A stretch of DNA of 64,000 nt from positions 47,579,411 through 47,643,410 of the forward strand of contig OW203762.1 in NCBI GenBank assembly GCA_934045905.1. The letters are read 5' to 3'. Under the pieces are notes generated by a model. That model was not told the DNA's origin. It worked only from the letters and a program-made list of their open reading frames with translations, and did not search any database. Every line of letters starts with the position of its first letter. Positions within the stretch are counted from its first letter, which is position 1. Shown here in pieces: positions 46,101 to 58,700 of the stretch. A program made the translations under genes and the position numbers. The stretch is from Leuctra nigra (taxonomy: Eukaryota; Arthropoda; Insecta; Plecoptera; Leuctridae).

Positions 46101-49100
46101 CGTCATCTTCAACAAACCTAAGGCAGCTGGTTGTTTGTTCAAAAGCACCTTCACTTCCGACTTCACTCCCTCAGTCACGTCACACCAGGTTTCCAGCCGG
46201 ACGTCTTCGTAAGCCTCGAATGGAGTTGAAACAATGATGTTGAGATGTGATCTACCGTCATTCTTCAACAATGCTGAAGAAATTCCCCACTTTTGATGCT
46301 CCTTCTCAATTAAAAGCATGGCTTCCTTCTTGATGAGGTTCCACTGGGCGTTGAGATGAAGGAATGTAACACCACGGATGGGAGTAGTCAGACTCGCTTC
46401 CACTGAATTGTCACCTTTAGGATGTAATGAGTGTTTGAAGATGAACTGATTCTTCCACGAGCCAAAGCTAACAGCAGAATCCAGTGAGTACAAATACGCA
46501 CCTACAGTTGATGTGGAGGCGGAGCGAATAATTTCCACTTTCATAGGTTTCGTGTTTGGAGCAATTACATTCAAGAAGAGCCTGTTCTTGGAAAACATTA
46601 CGCTTAATGCAATTCTACTGTGTTCTTCAAGGTCCAGAGTTGAGTTGAAGCTTATGGCTCCGTCCTCAAGTGACCACTTATTCCGGAATTCAATCACTCT
46701 TAAGCTTCTGAATGGACTTGAAAACTTAATATTAGCTGAAGTTGGGTAATAGTTTTCATAATTAAATTCACTCTGAAGAAGAATTTGTTTGTCATCATTC
46801 CACTGGTAGCTAAACTTACTATTGACCTTGTATTTCGATGAACTCCAATCTGCTGTGAATTCATACGAACGATCTGTGAAGTCGATGAAGTGGAGAAGTG
46901 ACTTCACATTGTTGAATCCTTCAAAGCCGACGAGAATCCTTGCCTCCGTCTTTTTCCCCTTGCCAAAGTCCAGCACTAGCTGAGCTTCTTTCTGCTTGGG
47001 TTGATTGACCAGTTTCCAGGACACAAGTCCGAACCCGAGAGCCTTGGCATTGACGTCGGTGCCGACACTTCCCGACACTATCCCCAGTTTCCACATGTCT
47101 TGAATCACTGCGCGAACCGACGTGGAAAGCTCGACGCCACTGAACGATGCTGTGATTGTCTGCACATTGGCCGGATCAGAGAGGTCATAGCTTCCTGCCA
47201 AACTGAATGTCGCTGAGGGATACGGAGTCGATGAAATGAATGATAACTTGGCGGCTCGTGGCGAACTGTTCTCCAACATGAATCTGACATCAACTTGCAA
47301 GTCTTCTCCCCAGAGTCCCATGACAGATATCTTCTTTAGTCCTGCAGACCCAAGATCGTAGCCTCCATAGAACTTAATGTCCTTGAAGCAAGATGAAGTT
47401 GCGTTCAATGAGGCTTCCAGAGCCGTGAGCCCGGGTTGAAGTATGAGAATGCTCTCCACGCGGAGTGACTTGTTGTTGTGCTCCACTGCCATCATAGCGC
47501 CCTTGCTGTTACTGTCAAGGTCATACTCCAAGTACGCGCCAGCCTTCTCATATTTGTCGTAAGAAGTTGCAAGTGACAGAGATGTTTTCGCAAAGAAACG
47601 CGCACCAAGCTGCAATTTCCAGTCGGCATTTACAAATTCTTCATCTTTCTTCATGGAAAATGTTATGAAGCTTTCATCAGAGTTCTTCAGATTAATTTGA
47701 CTCACAAGTTTAATCAGGTCATAGTACAAGATCGTAGTGCTGAATTCCACGATTGCAGAATCATCGCTTCTGTTTAAGATCAGAGTGAAATGTTCATAGC
47801 CTTTAATTGGAGTCTTCACGCCAAACTGCAGTGTAGTCTTTGTCAATCCAAACTCTGCCGAGTATTTGTCTTCTTTCAGAGATTTAGTAACAATCAAGGA
47901 TGATTTCATGAAGACAACTTCTGGACGGTACTCAAACATGAACTTGCTCTTGTCAAAGCATGGAAATTCTCCTGCGATCTCACTGTGGATCATCAAACCA
48001 CCTGTCTCTGTCAGCAAGATGTGGCTGGAGAAGTCAACCAGAGTCAACTTATTTCTCAGTAGTTTCAACTCATATTTCTTCGTAGGTCTCTGGATGTCAT
48101 AGAGCACTGAAAGTTCCATGCTCTTGAAATTTGCTGGGAAAAGCGGCGAACTCAGATTGACATTCAGACCGACTGATTCATCCAACTGGAGTTCACCTGC
48201 CAACTCGATCATGTTGACTGAGTTTCTGACGATGGAGAGAGCCGAGCTGAGTCCTCGGACACGCAACGAAGCCTCGAGCGTACGACAGATGTTGAATGGC
48301 GTGTTGATTACGACGCTGGTTGTGTCTTTGTCAGTGTTCATGCTCAAGTCAAGCTGTGACGACACTTGGTTTCTAATCACCTTCACAGACAGCTGGTTGG
48401 ATCTGCTCAGACCCTGATACGAGCCCGCCACAGACACTGATTTCAGAGCCCACGGTGTTTCTACATCCATGTTTATAGCTCGATTGGAAATATTGAATGC
48501 TCCCTGCAGTTTGTTGGTGTTTCTCTGCAGCACAATGCTGGCCGTTAGGTTGTCAGCAGATAATATGCATTCAGCACCGAGATTCAAGATTTCATATTGT
48601 TTAATAGGTGTTTTCAGTAGAATGCTTCCAGCTGTCTTTTGACTTGTCAATATCCAGTCTACTAATATTTCAGAAACCATATGATCAGTCTTCACTTCAG
48701 CTATAAATCTCTTATTTGGTGAAGTTAAATCCAGTCCAGCTGCTATGATGACATTTTCCCAGTGTTTTGCAAATTTATCTGCCTGGAGAACAAATGAAGG
48801 TTGCATCGGATTCAAGTTAGATTCTACGTTGAAGCTAGATTTTATTTCTTCATTAAACTGCAAGAAGCCACTAACTATCAACTTGTCCGACTCCATCTTG
48901 TAATCGGAGTAAAGAGTTATGACTTCGTATCCCAGAATTGATGACTTTATAGAAGCCGACACAGAATCTTCCAGAAGTTCAAACTTTATTGTGACAGTTT
49001 CTTCCTTCATATTCACTTGCATGAGAAGAGATGGTTTCCGTGAATTGAATTCTCCTCCAATATCAACTCGGTTGATTTTAAAGATTGGAAGACTGACAGA

Positions 49101-52100
49101 TGCTGAGTTGATTGATTTGCCTGATGATGGTTGATATTCTGAGGAAAACTTGATTTCATTTTTCCCTGCTGGCAAGTGCAGGTACACATTGCCAGACTTC
49201 TCATTGTTCATCCAGTTGTATGAAAGCCCAGTTTCAATGTTCTCATAACCGAGAATAGGAGATTCGGCCACCAACTTGGCATCAATTTGACGCAAACTTC
49301 TCATCCTGAATTCTGCTGTCGATTCCCATCGTTTTTCGTTCTGAGTAAGAGTCAAAACAGCCGCATTAGTTCCGGATGAGCTGGAGAGTTTGAGGTTCAG
49401 TTTGAGATTCTCGTAACTCTCGATGGGAAGTGTTAACTCTATTGTCGCACCCCACTTGTCTGCGTACACAAAGACGCTCTTCACTTGAGCAATCTCTTCA
49501 TTCCTCCTCAGCTTGATATAAGTGTTCATTCGATCTGTGCTCTGCTCGTGTTCCAGCATGGCCGACAGCTCTTCAAGACCTCGGAATGGAGACCGGAATG
49601 TGACACTTGCCGATCCGCTCTTGCATCCACCCAGCACTTCCAGCTTGTGATCGTTCTTGCGCAGGACAAGTGCCATGGCCCTCTCCTCTTGCACTCTCTT
49701 CAAACTGACCATTGCAGAAAGAACTTCGAAGCCGCTTATTGGTGTTTGTATCGTTATCTCTCCTCTCTCGTGGTCTCGTTGCAGAGTGATGCTTGCTTTC
49801 TTGCCAGCGTATTCGAGAGTCGTCTCTGCTGTGGTCTGATTGTAGCCGTTATAATATGTCCAGTTGCTAACACCGGGGATGGAACTGGTCAGAGAAAGAT
49901 GCGCCTTTCCGCCGTTGTTAGACAACAGAACTGAACTCGAGACATCGATTCTATCTGCATTGCGAGTGAGCGAGACCACACCAGTCCATGGAGTCTTCTG
50001 AAGATCAATGTCGAACAAAGCAGAAGTCTCCCATTGGCCCTTTGGCATGCGGATGACACAGTTACCTCGCATCACAGATACACTTAGAAGAGTAGAGAGA
50101 TCCACTGTCAACTCCTTACCCAACCCCTGTAGGGTCAAATGTCCCGTCATGTCAAAGCTTTCTCCAGTGTCATACTTGAAGTTGGCATTGATGATCTGAC
50201 CCTCAACATCAGACCTCGTTGCTACGACAACGCCCATTGCTTTTCCTCGCTCTAAGTGAACTGTGGCCTTGAAATCCATTTGTTTATCTTCCCAGCGCGT
50301 CGTCAGTAGCGCAGCTTTCGTTGCAGAAGATACGTCGTAGAAGGCGTTCACAGTAATGGGTTTGCAGAAAGGAGACTTCACTTCCAGCTGCAGCTTGCTT
50401 TGAGTCAGTTGGTATTGGATGACGGATTCAATGTTGATCTCCTTGGTCTTGGAATACTCGAGGCGTAGTTTTGGCTGGAACGAAGTTTCATTGGCCAGAA
50501 GTTGGATTGTCAGCTCAACTGGATGTGTCCAAGGAGATGTTAACTTGGCATTGATCTTCTGAACCGGAGTATTCTCATCGACATTATTCGTGGAGAGCTC
50601 GGCACTGACCTTTTGGCCGTTCATGTCCACCTCCATTATGTGAACGAACAGCAACGGAACTCCCTGAATAATACTCTGTTTGTTGGAGATAAAAGCAATG
50701 CGCTTGGTAGCATGCACCTCCACCATATTCTTCCAATTATACTGATCCTCAATGGTAAGTTCATGTGTAATACTTCCCACGTTTGAGACATCCAGAGTAG
50801 TTTGATAGGATGCTCCAGGCTTGCACGTGTGTTTCACTGCCAGTCTCAGCTTGCGACTCAATGCTGAGCCCGAGACAGAAGCAACGGCATCTAGTTCCGT
50901 GTCAGAGTAAGCTGCTAAGATTGCCGTCGAGATTCGCTCGTTGTTCCACACGCCGTCGAAGCGGGACACCAGTCCATCGCCGTTGACCCGATTCTCAATG
51001 GTCGCAATCATGGAGTGACTCGGCATGGTCAAGTCGGCAGTCAGCTTGCAGTTGTCCAGTTGTGTTGTCCCGACAACGCTCGCGAGAATCAGCTGATCTC
51101 CATCGGATGCAACAGAAAGCCCCTCCTTCAGATAATTGTCATCAGTGCTGTGTGTGAAGCCGACTTCGAGCGACTTGCCGAAGCTCGATGTGAACACTGC
51201 GCTGCCAAGGACGAACTTCTCGGACTTAGTGCCTGACATGTGGAGCGACATTACGGTCTTGTTGTGAACAACATCCGCCACCAGCTTCATGTCTCCCAAC
51301 GTGATCTGAGCCGTGGAGTTATCAAAGCCAGGATATGGAGTTACAGCACTGAAGAGACAAGTTCTCTCAGAGCCCCTGCGGATAGCCTGAATCACTAACT
51401 TATGTTCTCCAAAGTTCATTTCCAGGACCTTATCTCTTGACTCGTGTTTGAGAACCACTCGAGCATATGGCATCGATGTGACAGGACTCCGCACGTTGAA
51501 GCTTAGGCTGATGTCTGGTTGCATTGACTTGCTTATCCTGAATGTTGTTCGGACGAGTTCTTCTTTGTTTAGCCACACGGTATGAGAATGCATGATGGCC
51601 CCTGGAGAATCGATATGTTGGACGGTGCCTGTCAGATGAACGAAGCTGCTGTCCAGCTTCAATTTCCCCTCGAATAATGGTGCATCAGTCAACCATTTAC
51701 CACTCATATCGAATGCCACGGACTCCTTCAGCCATGCCAAGTTCGTCTGGAAGAAGAAACATACTCTCAATTATGGAGGGTAAAAAATGTGAAGACATAC
51801 CTACAACATGACCTTTTAAAGTTGAATGTATTATATCATTTAATATGCACTAGGTAATGCATACCCAATTAATTATTGGTACATGCTCAAATTTTGTTAG
51901 CTAGTTACATTTAATTTATATCTGCTGTGTTCAGTTTCAGTAGTAGGTACTGTAGATTAGTTCTCATAAAGTTGCCAAAGTAGGTAGAAGAAACTAGAAA
52001 TTTGGTAAAAAAGTCTGATTCAATTCTAGTATTAGTATCTTTTTAGTAGTATAGAAATAATTTATATAATCTTTCTTCGAAAGTAAATAGTTTTTGCACT

Positions 52101-55100
52101 AAATCTTTCCCAAATACTACAGCAGCTTCCTGCAAAATAGTCAACAACTTTCCTCATTTTAATCCCTTGTGTAACAAGTATTTTCTTGATCTCTTCTGCT
52201 TACCGTAATGTTCAATCCTTGGACACTGTTCTCATAGCTTGCATTCAGACTCTGAGCCTCAAGTCCTGGGAACGGAGTGGTCAAACTGGCCGAGGCCACA
52301 AAGCCAATATCCGAGGGATTCCAGCCAGCCGTGAACGCAATCTTTTGGTCAGCTGCCCACTCCAGACTTCCATTGAGGCTCGTGGGGCTGTAACGTAAAG
52401 CACAAAGTCACAACTAGAACAGTGGTTCCTTAAGTCAACTTGCAAATAGGTATACGGTTTATATTCCACACAATTTATTGGAAACTGGAAAGTAAATATT
52501 GAATTCACCCCCCACACATTGAATTCTCAAAAACTTCTCTTCTTTGTATAAGTTGTAATAAATAATAATCTTCTTCTGGTTCCGACAATGTTGTCAGGTC
52601 AGACAGTGGGAGCTCCCACTGGGTCTAGCTAGGGCCTCGGATCTCTTCCAAACCGGCTGGCCAGGCCTGACGTTTCATCCTCCTCCTCCTCTTTTTCATC
52701 CTCGTCACCTTCCTCCAACTTCTCCACCAGCGCCCTCCAGATCCTCCTGTCCTCCCACCACTTATCTGCTTCCACTTTCTGCCACCTTTGCTGCCTGTCC
52801 TCCAGGTCTTCTCTGATAAGACCACTCCACTTCTCTCTTGGTCTCCCCACTCTTCTTCTTCCCACCACTGTTTCTTCAAACTCCTGTCTTGGTATTCTCT
52901 TGATATCCATTCTTTTCATGTGTCCAAACCAACGCAATCTCTCTCTACCCATCTTGTAGCTCAAACTTTCCACTCCCAGCTCCTTCCTAATACAACGGCT
53001 TCTCAACCTGTCCATCTTTGTTACTCCCTTCACACTTCTTAGGAATTTCATCTCCGCTGCCTCCAGCTGGCTGCGTTCCTTATTTCCAATCCCCCATGTA
53101 ACTGCTCCGTATGTTAGTATTGGTTATAAACATTAGGCAAATTCTTTTAGTTCTTATTTGTTGAGAGAGCAAAGCTAGCCTGGAGCTCCTTTCACTTTTT
53201 TTGCATGGACCTCTGTTTTTATGTTTATTTTTTTCCTCCGATCGAGCTGAATTTTTGCCCACATGTAAGGACCAACCATTTTTGCAGACTGATTTTTTTT
53301 AAATGTGTTGATTGGTTCAAATTTGTTTTAAAAAATCTCTTCTAATTTGGTTGATCCAATCATCAATTTGAAATTTTCAACATACGTAATCAAATTTTAC
53401 AAAGTTTCTGCCAAATACTCCAATTAGTAAAAAGTTAAGAAATGTATTCCCTTTGGTCAAAACTCTAAATGTTCCCAGTTCAAATTTAGTACAAATTTTG
53501 CATTGTTATCAAAACCAACATAGGTACACTCAAACAAATAAAAAACGGTACTTTGCACAAAACGGATTGGCTGCTGGTCAGATTCCTTGACAATAAATCC
53601 TTATTATTATCAATGAAATCAGAGCTCACCTACTAGATTTAGATAATGCATTAGCACAGAGCTGTTTTCAAGAGCTGTCAAAAGAGACGAAAAGTACCAC
53701 ATTCACAGCACATGGATCTGTTATTCAATTATTCCAGTGTGAATGGAAATTGGAAAGTTGAAATGATGATCAGAAATAATGTACCTAGTAGTTGCTAGTA
53801 GTTATCAGTTTATTAAGCAGTAATGGTATGTTGAGTGAGTGTGAGTGTACAGTACGGCTTGGCTGGGTGGAGTTATACTAGATCCAAAAGGATCATGTTT
53901 GGTTGGAGATGTTACACAGTACCTACACATATCGGTGCTCACTCATCAACGCGTTAAACTCATTGTTTTCCATAAAATAACTCAAGCAGGGCTGAATTTA
54001 ATACTTGATAATGCTGCTTTTATATCACAAAGTGGCAGACACTGACCTTGAAACGACCTCACTCCTGATGTATTGTCCGGGGAACTCGAGCAACACCGTT
54101 CTCCTCTCTCGACTCAAGTTGGCTGTCAGAGAGATTCTGCGGCTTGGGTCGATCTCTTTGTTCCAGAAAAGCTCAAACTTCAGGTCTGTTTGCTTGCGGT
54201 GGAGACCGATAGCCTGAAGACATCAACATCGTTAGTGGAACTTGATGACATCAAAAAATTTAAAAAATCAAATTGATTTTTTAGGGAAAATGGCAACTGC
54301 ATAATGTGCACAAAATGTAGAATCTACAAATGGCTATGTTTAAATTAGTAGATTCTTATACTCACATCAATCAAGTCAAAAAAAAATTTTGGTTACATAA
54401 ATATTAACTCTTGTTCCTATATTTTGAGGGTATTTTGAGAAAGTTCTTACAGCTTATAGGTACTAATCATATAAACAACTTAATACTAAAAATCCTATCT
54501 GGAAACATTCTTTCATCTACAGCAATACAGCTAGAGCTAATGGAACTGGTGTGGGTAAAGTGAGAGAGTGAGTTACTTGAACCAGCATGGTGAGTCTCTT
54601 GCTGAGATGAAGATCAACAAACACAGACTTGTCTTCATCGCTGTTGAGCAGCAACACTCGGCTGCTGTAGGTTCGGTCCACCAGCATCACCTCAACCTCC
54701 ATCTCGTAGAGTCTGCAATCATACAGCCTCGTCACATGCCATCCACATCCGATGCAACGATTCACACCGTTAATATCACCAACAATCTGAATGTATATCA
54801 ATTCTTCTCAAGTTTGAAATTGAATGACAAATGAAATTAGTAAAAAGTGTTTGAGTAAGACTGTTGAGGACTGATATCCACAAGTTATGACTTGTCTTTG
54901 AGCATAAAAATCTCACCCCTCCATCTGTTTGGTGAGGTTGACGAAAGCTGTGTACGTCTTGCCCTGGAACTCGACCTCCATCCATTGTCTGCTGTTGCCC
55001 TCGCCTGCGTCCAGTCCAGCGGCCATTTTGGCGCTCCACGCTCCACTCACCTCCACGCTTGCCTCATGCAGCTGATGCGAGGCCGTGCTGGCGTCGATGT

Positions 55101-55748
55101 ACGCGCCGGTCAATGACAGCTCTTGCGCCTTAAAGCCAAAACATTAGGTACATTGAAGCACAGTCTTTCATTGTTCCCTCTTAGCTGTTGTTTTCCCACT
55201 GTAATGATCAGTTTGTACTTTGTACTGAAAGTTTACATACATTTTTACACAGTACAAGTACTCCCTACACAGTTAAGAAGTAATATTTATTTAGACAGTG
55301 AGAATTTGCAAATTTAACTTAATATTTTATTCGATTTGACGAATGTTTGTCCATAGACATGAAGTGATTATATATGTCTATGGTTTGTCTTGACCCACAA
55401 GAATTATGAATGAGCAAGGCAAATGTATAAATATGTGTTTGTACCTATAGATACAAATTTCACATCTTCATATAGGATGACAACTGTAATGTTTATCAAT
55501 GAAATGATTGATTACCTTGCCATGAACCGGCGTGTGTTTGCCCACCAGGCGTGTATTGAAAGTGTTTGGTTCCGTCTCGATCAACTCTCCCTCGAGCGTG
55601 GTCGAGTGCCACGGGCACGAGAGCTCCAGCGACAGAGCGCGGTTCGGCGTGGAGAGGAAGTAGTTGGCTTTCGCCAGGAAGCGATGTCGTGAGTTCAGCT
55701 GAGCGAGCATGTAGCTCTTAAAGCTGCTGTCCGTGGTCTGCAAGCATA

Positions 55749-55785
<37 letters not shown>

Positions 55786-58700
55786 TTATTCAGAGAAATA
55801 AAGTCTGCCTTATTAACAAAGGTTGTACAAACACAGAATAACTATCAATATAAAATACATGAAATTAATTATGAAGTTGTTTAAAATTAAATTGAAAAGG
55901 TTATACAGAAAAATTAAAATTACCATAATTGAAAAATACTATAACTATCAACTATACGGTATTATAACAATGATTCCTAAAAATTTGGATCGAACCTTTG
56001 AGGGCCAACAAAACTATACTATAAATTATCTTCCTATTTAACTTAAAACGTCTACAAAAACTAACAAAGAAATCAGAAATAGTACCTCTAGCCCCAACCC
56101 ACAGCCCTATCATAAAAACCACTATCATAAAAATAGTGAATAATAAAAATAGTTTTTCTATCATAAAAACCCCACTCCAACCATTTTAACACCTAGAAAT
56201 GAAGTTAATTATAAAAGTCTAAAAAGTATGAATAAGCAGTTAGTAGTCAGAGTTTGATGTATGAAATTTATCATTCTTTTCAAACACATTTAAAAATCTA
56301 TTTTATTCAGACATGGTAAACATATTGATGAGATCGATAGGTACCTTGTATTGTACATCAACTTGGTAGTCGACGTTCTTGACAGGACAGGTGAATGTGC
56401 AGAGAACTGCAAAGTCCACATCGCCGGCACGTCTGCTTCGCAGTCGGTACAGCTGTCGGGTCTGCCACTCCACCACTCCAAGTCCGAACTTCAATTTGTT
56501 CTCAAAGGACTCATCGCTCTTCGTCAGCTCCCAGCCCAAAACAACGTTGTAACTGCCAAACCAAACGTACCATACCGTTGAATTATATAAACATTAGAAA
56601 CTGTAACATTAGAAATGTTACAGTCCTCTTTTCACAAATATTGGTTTTTAGTTTAAAAAGAATTATTAATTTAAATAATAATGTGAGAAGTACCTATCTA
56701 TTTTTGAAACATAAATAAATCCCAAGAAAAATAAATTTAAATACTAAAAAATTAGAAGACAATCATTTTTTTATTATTGAAAATTGTTGAATTATTTATT
56801 ATGTATGTATCTGGCAGCAGGGCACATAGTGTTACGGGGGCTACCCTATTCCTGCTGCCAGCAAATGCACTGTGTGTATTTGGAAAATAATAAATAAAAA
56901 AAAAAAAGAGAAAATCCAAAATATAACTGAATAGATAAATCAAAAATCAAAACTAAAACTAAAATTAATCCAACGAAAAATTTAAGAATCAGTTGAAAAG
57001 TAATACAAATTCAAAAATTTCACATTAGCTACTACTAAACAAGCAAGATGTTAATCCATAGTACCTATTTGAAAAATGTGTAAACTAAAAGATTTCATTA
57101 CATAGTGAAATTCTAAATTATTTCTCCCTTGACCTGAAACTTTTGCCATGTCTGCTTTCAATGATGGAAGAATGAAACAATCTCTTTCGTGTGGTCCATT
57201 ACCTACTTCTATGTAAGCTTAAAGAATTTCATTTCCCTAGTTCTTGATTGATATCAAGTTTCTAAAATCAACTACCAATGAAATTAAGCTGAGTATTGTG
57301 ATTACCCGGGTGCGGCCGACATCTGTAGAGAAGCGAGTGCGCTGTTCTTGGCGATATCTCCCTTACGACTGTTCTGAATCTTGCCGGCCAGGCTGATGGT
57401 ATGTGTGCGAGTCTGATAGAGCGAGTAGTCCACCGTCAACTTGGTACTGACGGAGGCAGACGAGTGGCGCAGGTTGGCGTGCACCGACGCTGCCAAGACA
57501 GGGGAGTCCAAGGAGCCCACCAGTTCGTAGCGTCCATCCTCGGCAGTCACATCGGCTGCAAGCAACATCACATCGTTGACCATGTTGGAAAACGCAAACA
57601 AATTGGATGTAAGCCAGCTTACAGATGTCAAATAAATATCAATCCAGCAAAATTGACAAAAAGAAAAGCAAAAAAAACTATTTTTAAAGATGCAGAAGAA
57701 TAGGGCTATTCCAGAATCAGTTGCATATCATGATTTTATTTTATTTTCAAAATTCATTTACCCAAATCAAAATTGGGTATCACATTGCACCGAATATGAA
57801 TTTTTTAATCATTTCTAAGTCAACAATGCAAAACATACCTGAGAAGAGCAGCGGTTCCTCAGTGAGACCGGAGAGTTTGAGAGCTGCATTGTACTTCGAG
57901 CCCTCGACAAAGTTGACTCGTCCCTTCAACTCCATGTCTACCAGATTGCGCACGAACAAAGTAAGCGACGGTTCGAAGCGGTTCATGTGAGAGGAACGTA
58001 CCGTAACCAAGCCCACATTAGTTTTCAAAACGTCTTGATCATCGACACGAATATCAACGCCTAACGTCTTGGAGTTCTCATTATAGCCCATCTTTCCAGA
58101 CACATCGACCTTGATGAACGGAGTCTGAAGGTTGCCGATGACGTTAGCGTTCGCAGCATCCAAAGAGAGAAAAGCATCTACTTTACGATTGATCAGAGAG
58201 TTGGGAGTGTCGAAGTGAACTTTGTAAGAGAGGCTGTCGATGTCAGCTTGACTCTGGAAGTTGAGTTCGTAGGAATCGAATGAGTCGGTCTTTACGAGTC
58301 TCACTCGCAACTCCACGGGTCCGGTGAGAGGGAAGTACGGAGCAGTCTCAGAGAGCGATGCATTCTGGTAATAGAGCTCGGTGCAGAGGGTCATGCCCGT
58401 GAGTTGGCTGAACGTCGGAGACGAGCAGTCAGAGTATTGCTCTCGACTCATCGAGTCTCCGGTGATCTCCACGGCATCCTCGCGATGCAGCAGGAACATC
58501 CTCGAGCTGACTTCCAACACCTCCACCTTGTTTCTCGGCACATTGAGTTTCACGTCCACGACACTGCCTCCTTGGATCAAGACCTTGCCGTCCAGATACG
58601 TGTTTGTGTGAAGCGTGCTGACTGTTCTCAGACCAGCCTTGGCCATGAACGCATCCAGAGACATGGTTCCTGTCACTTCCACGGCGGCACTCGGCATGAT

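Noticed and set aside
41091..50199. Many plus-strand open frames of 60-150 codons
   Set aside because: They are antisense shadows of the 10.6-kb exon, with no independent features.
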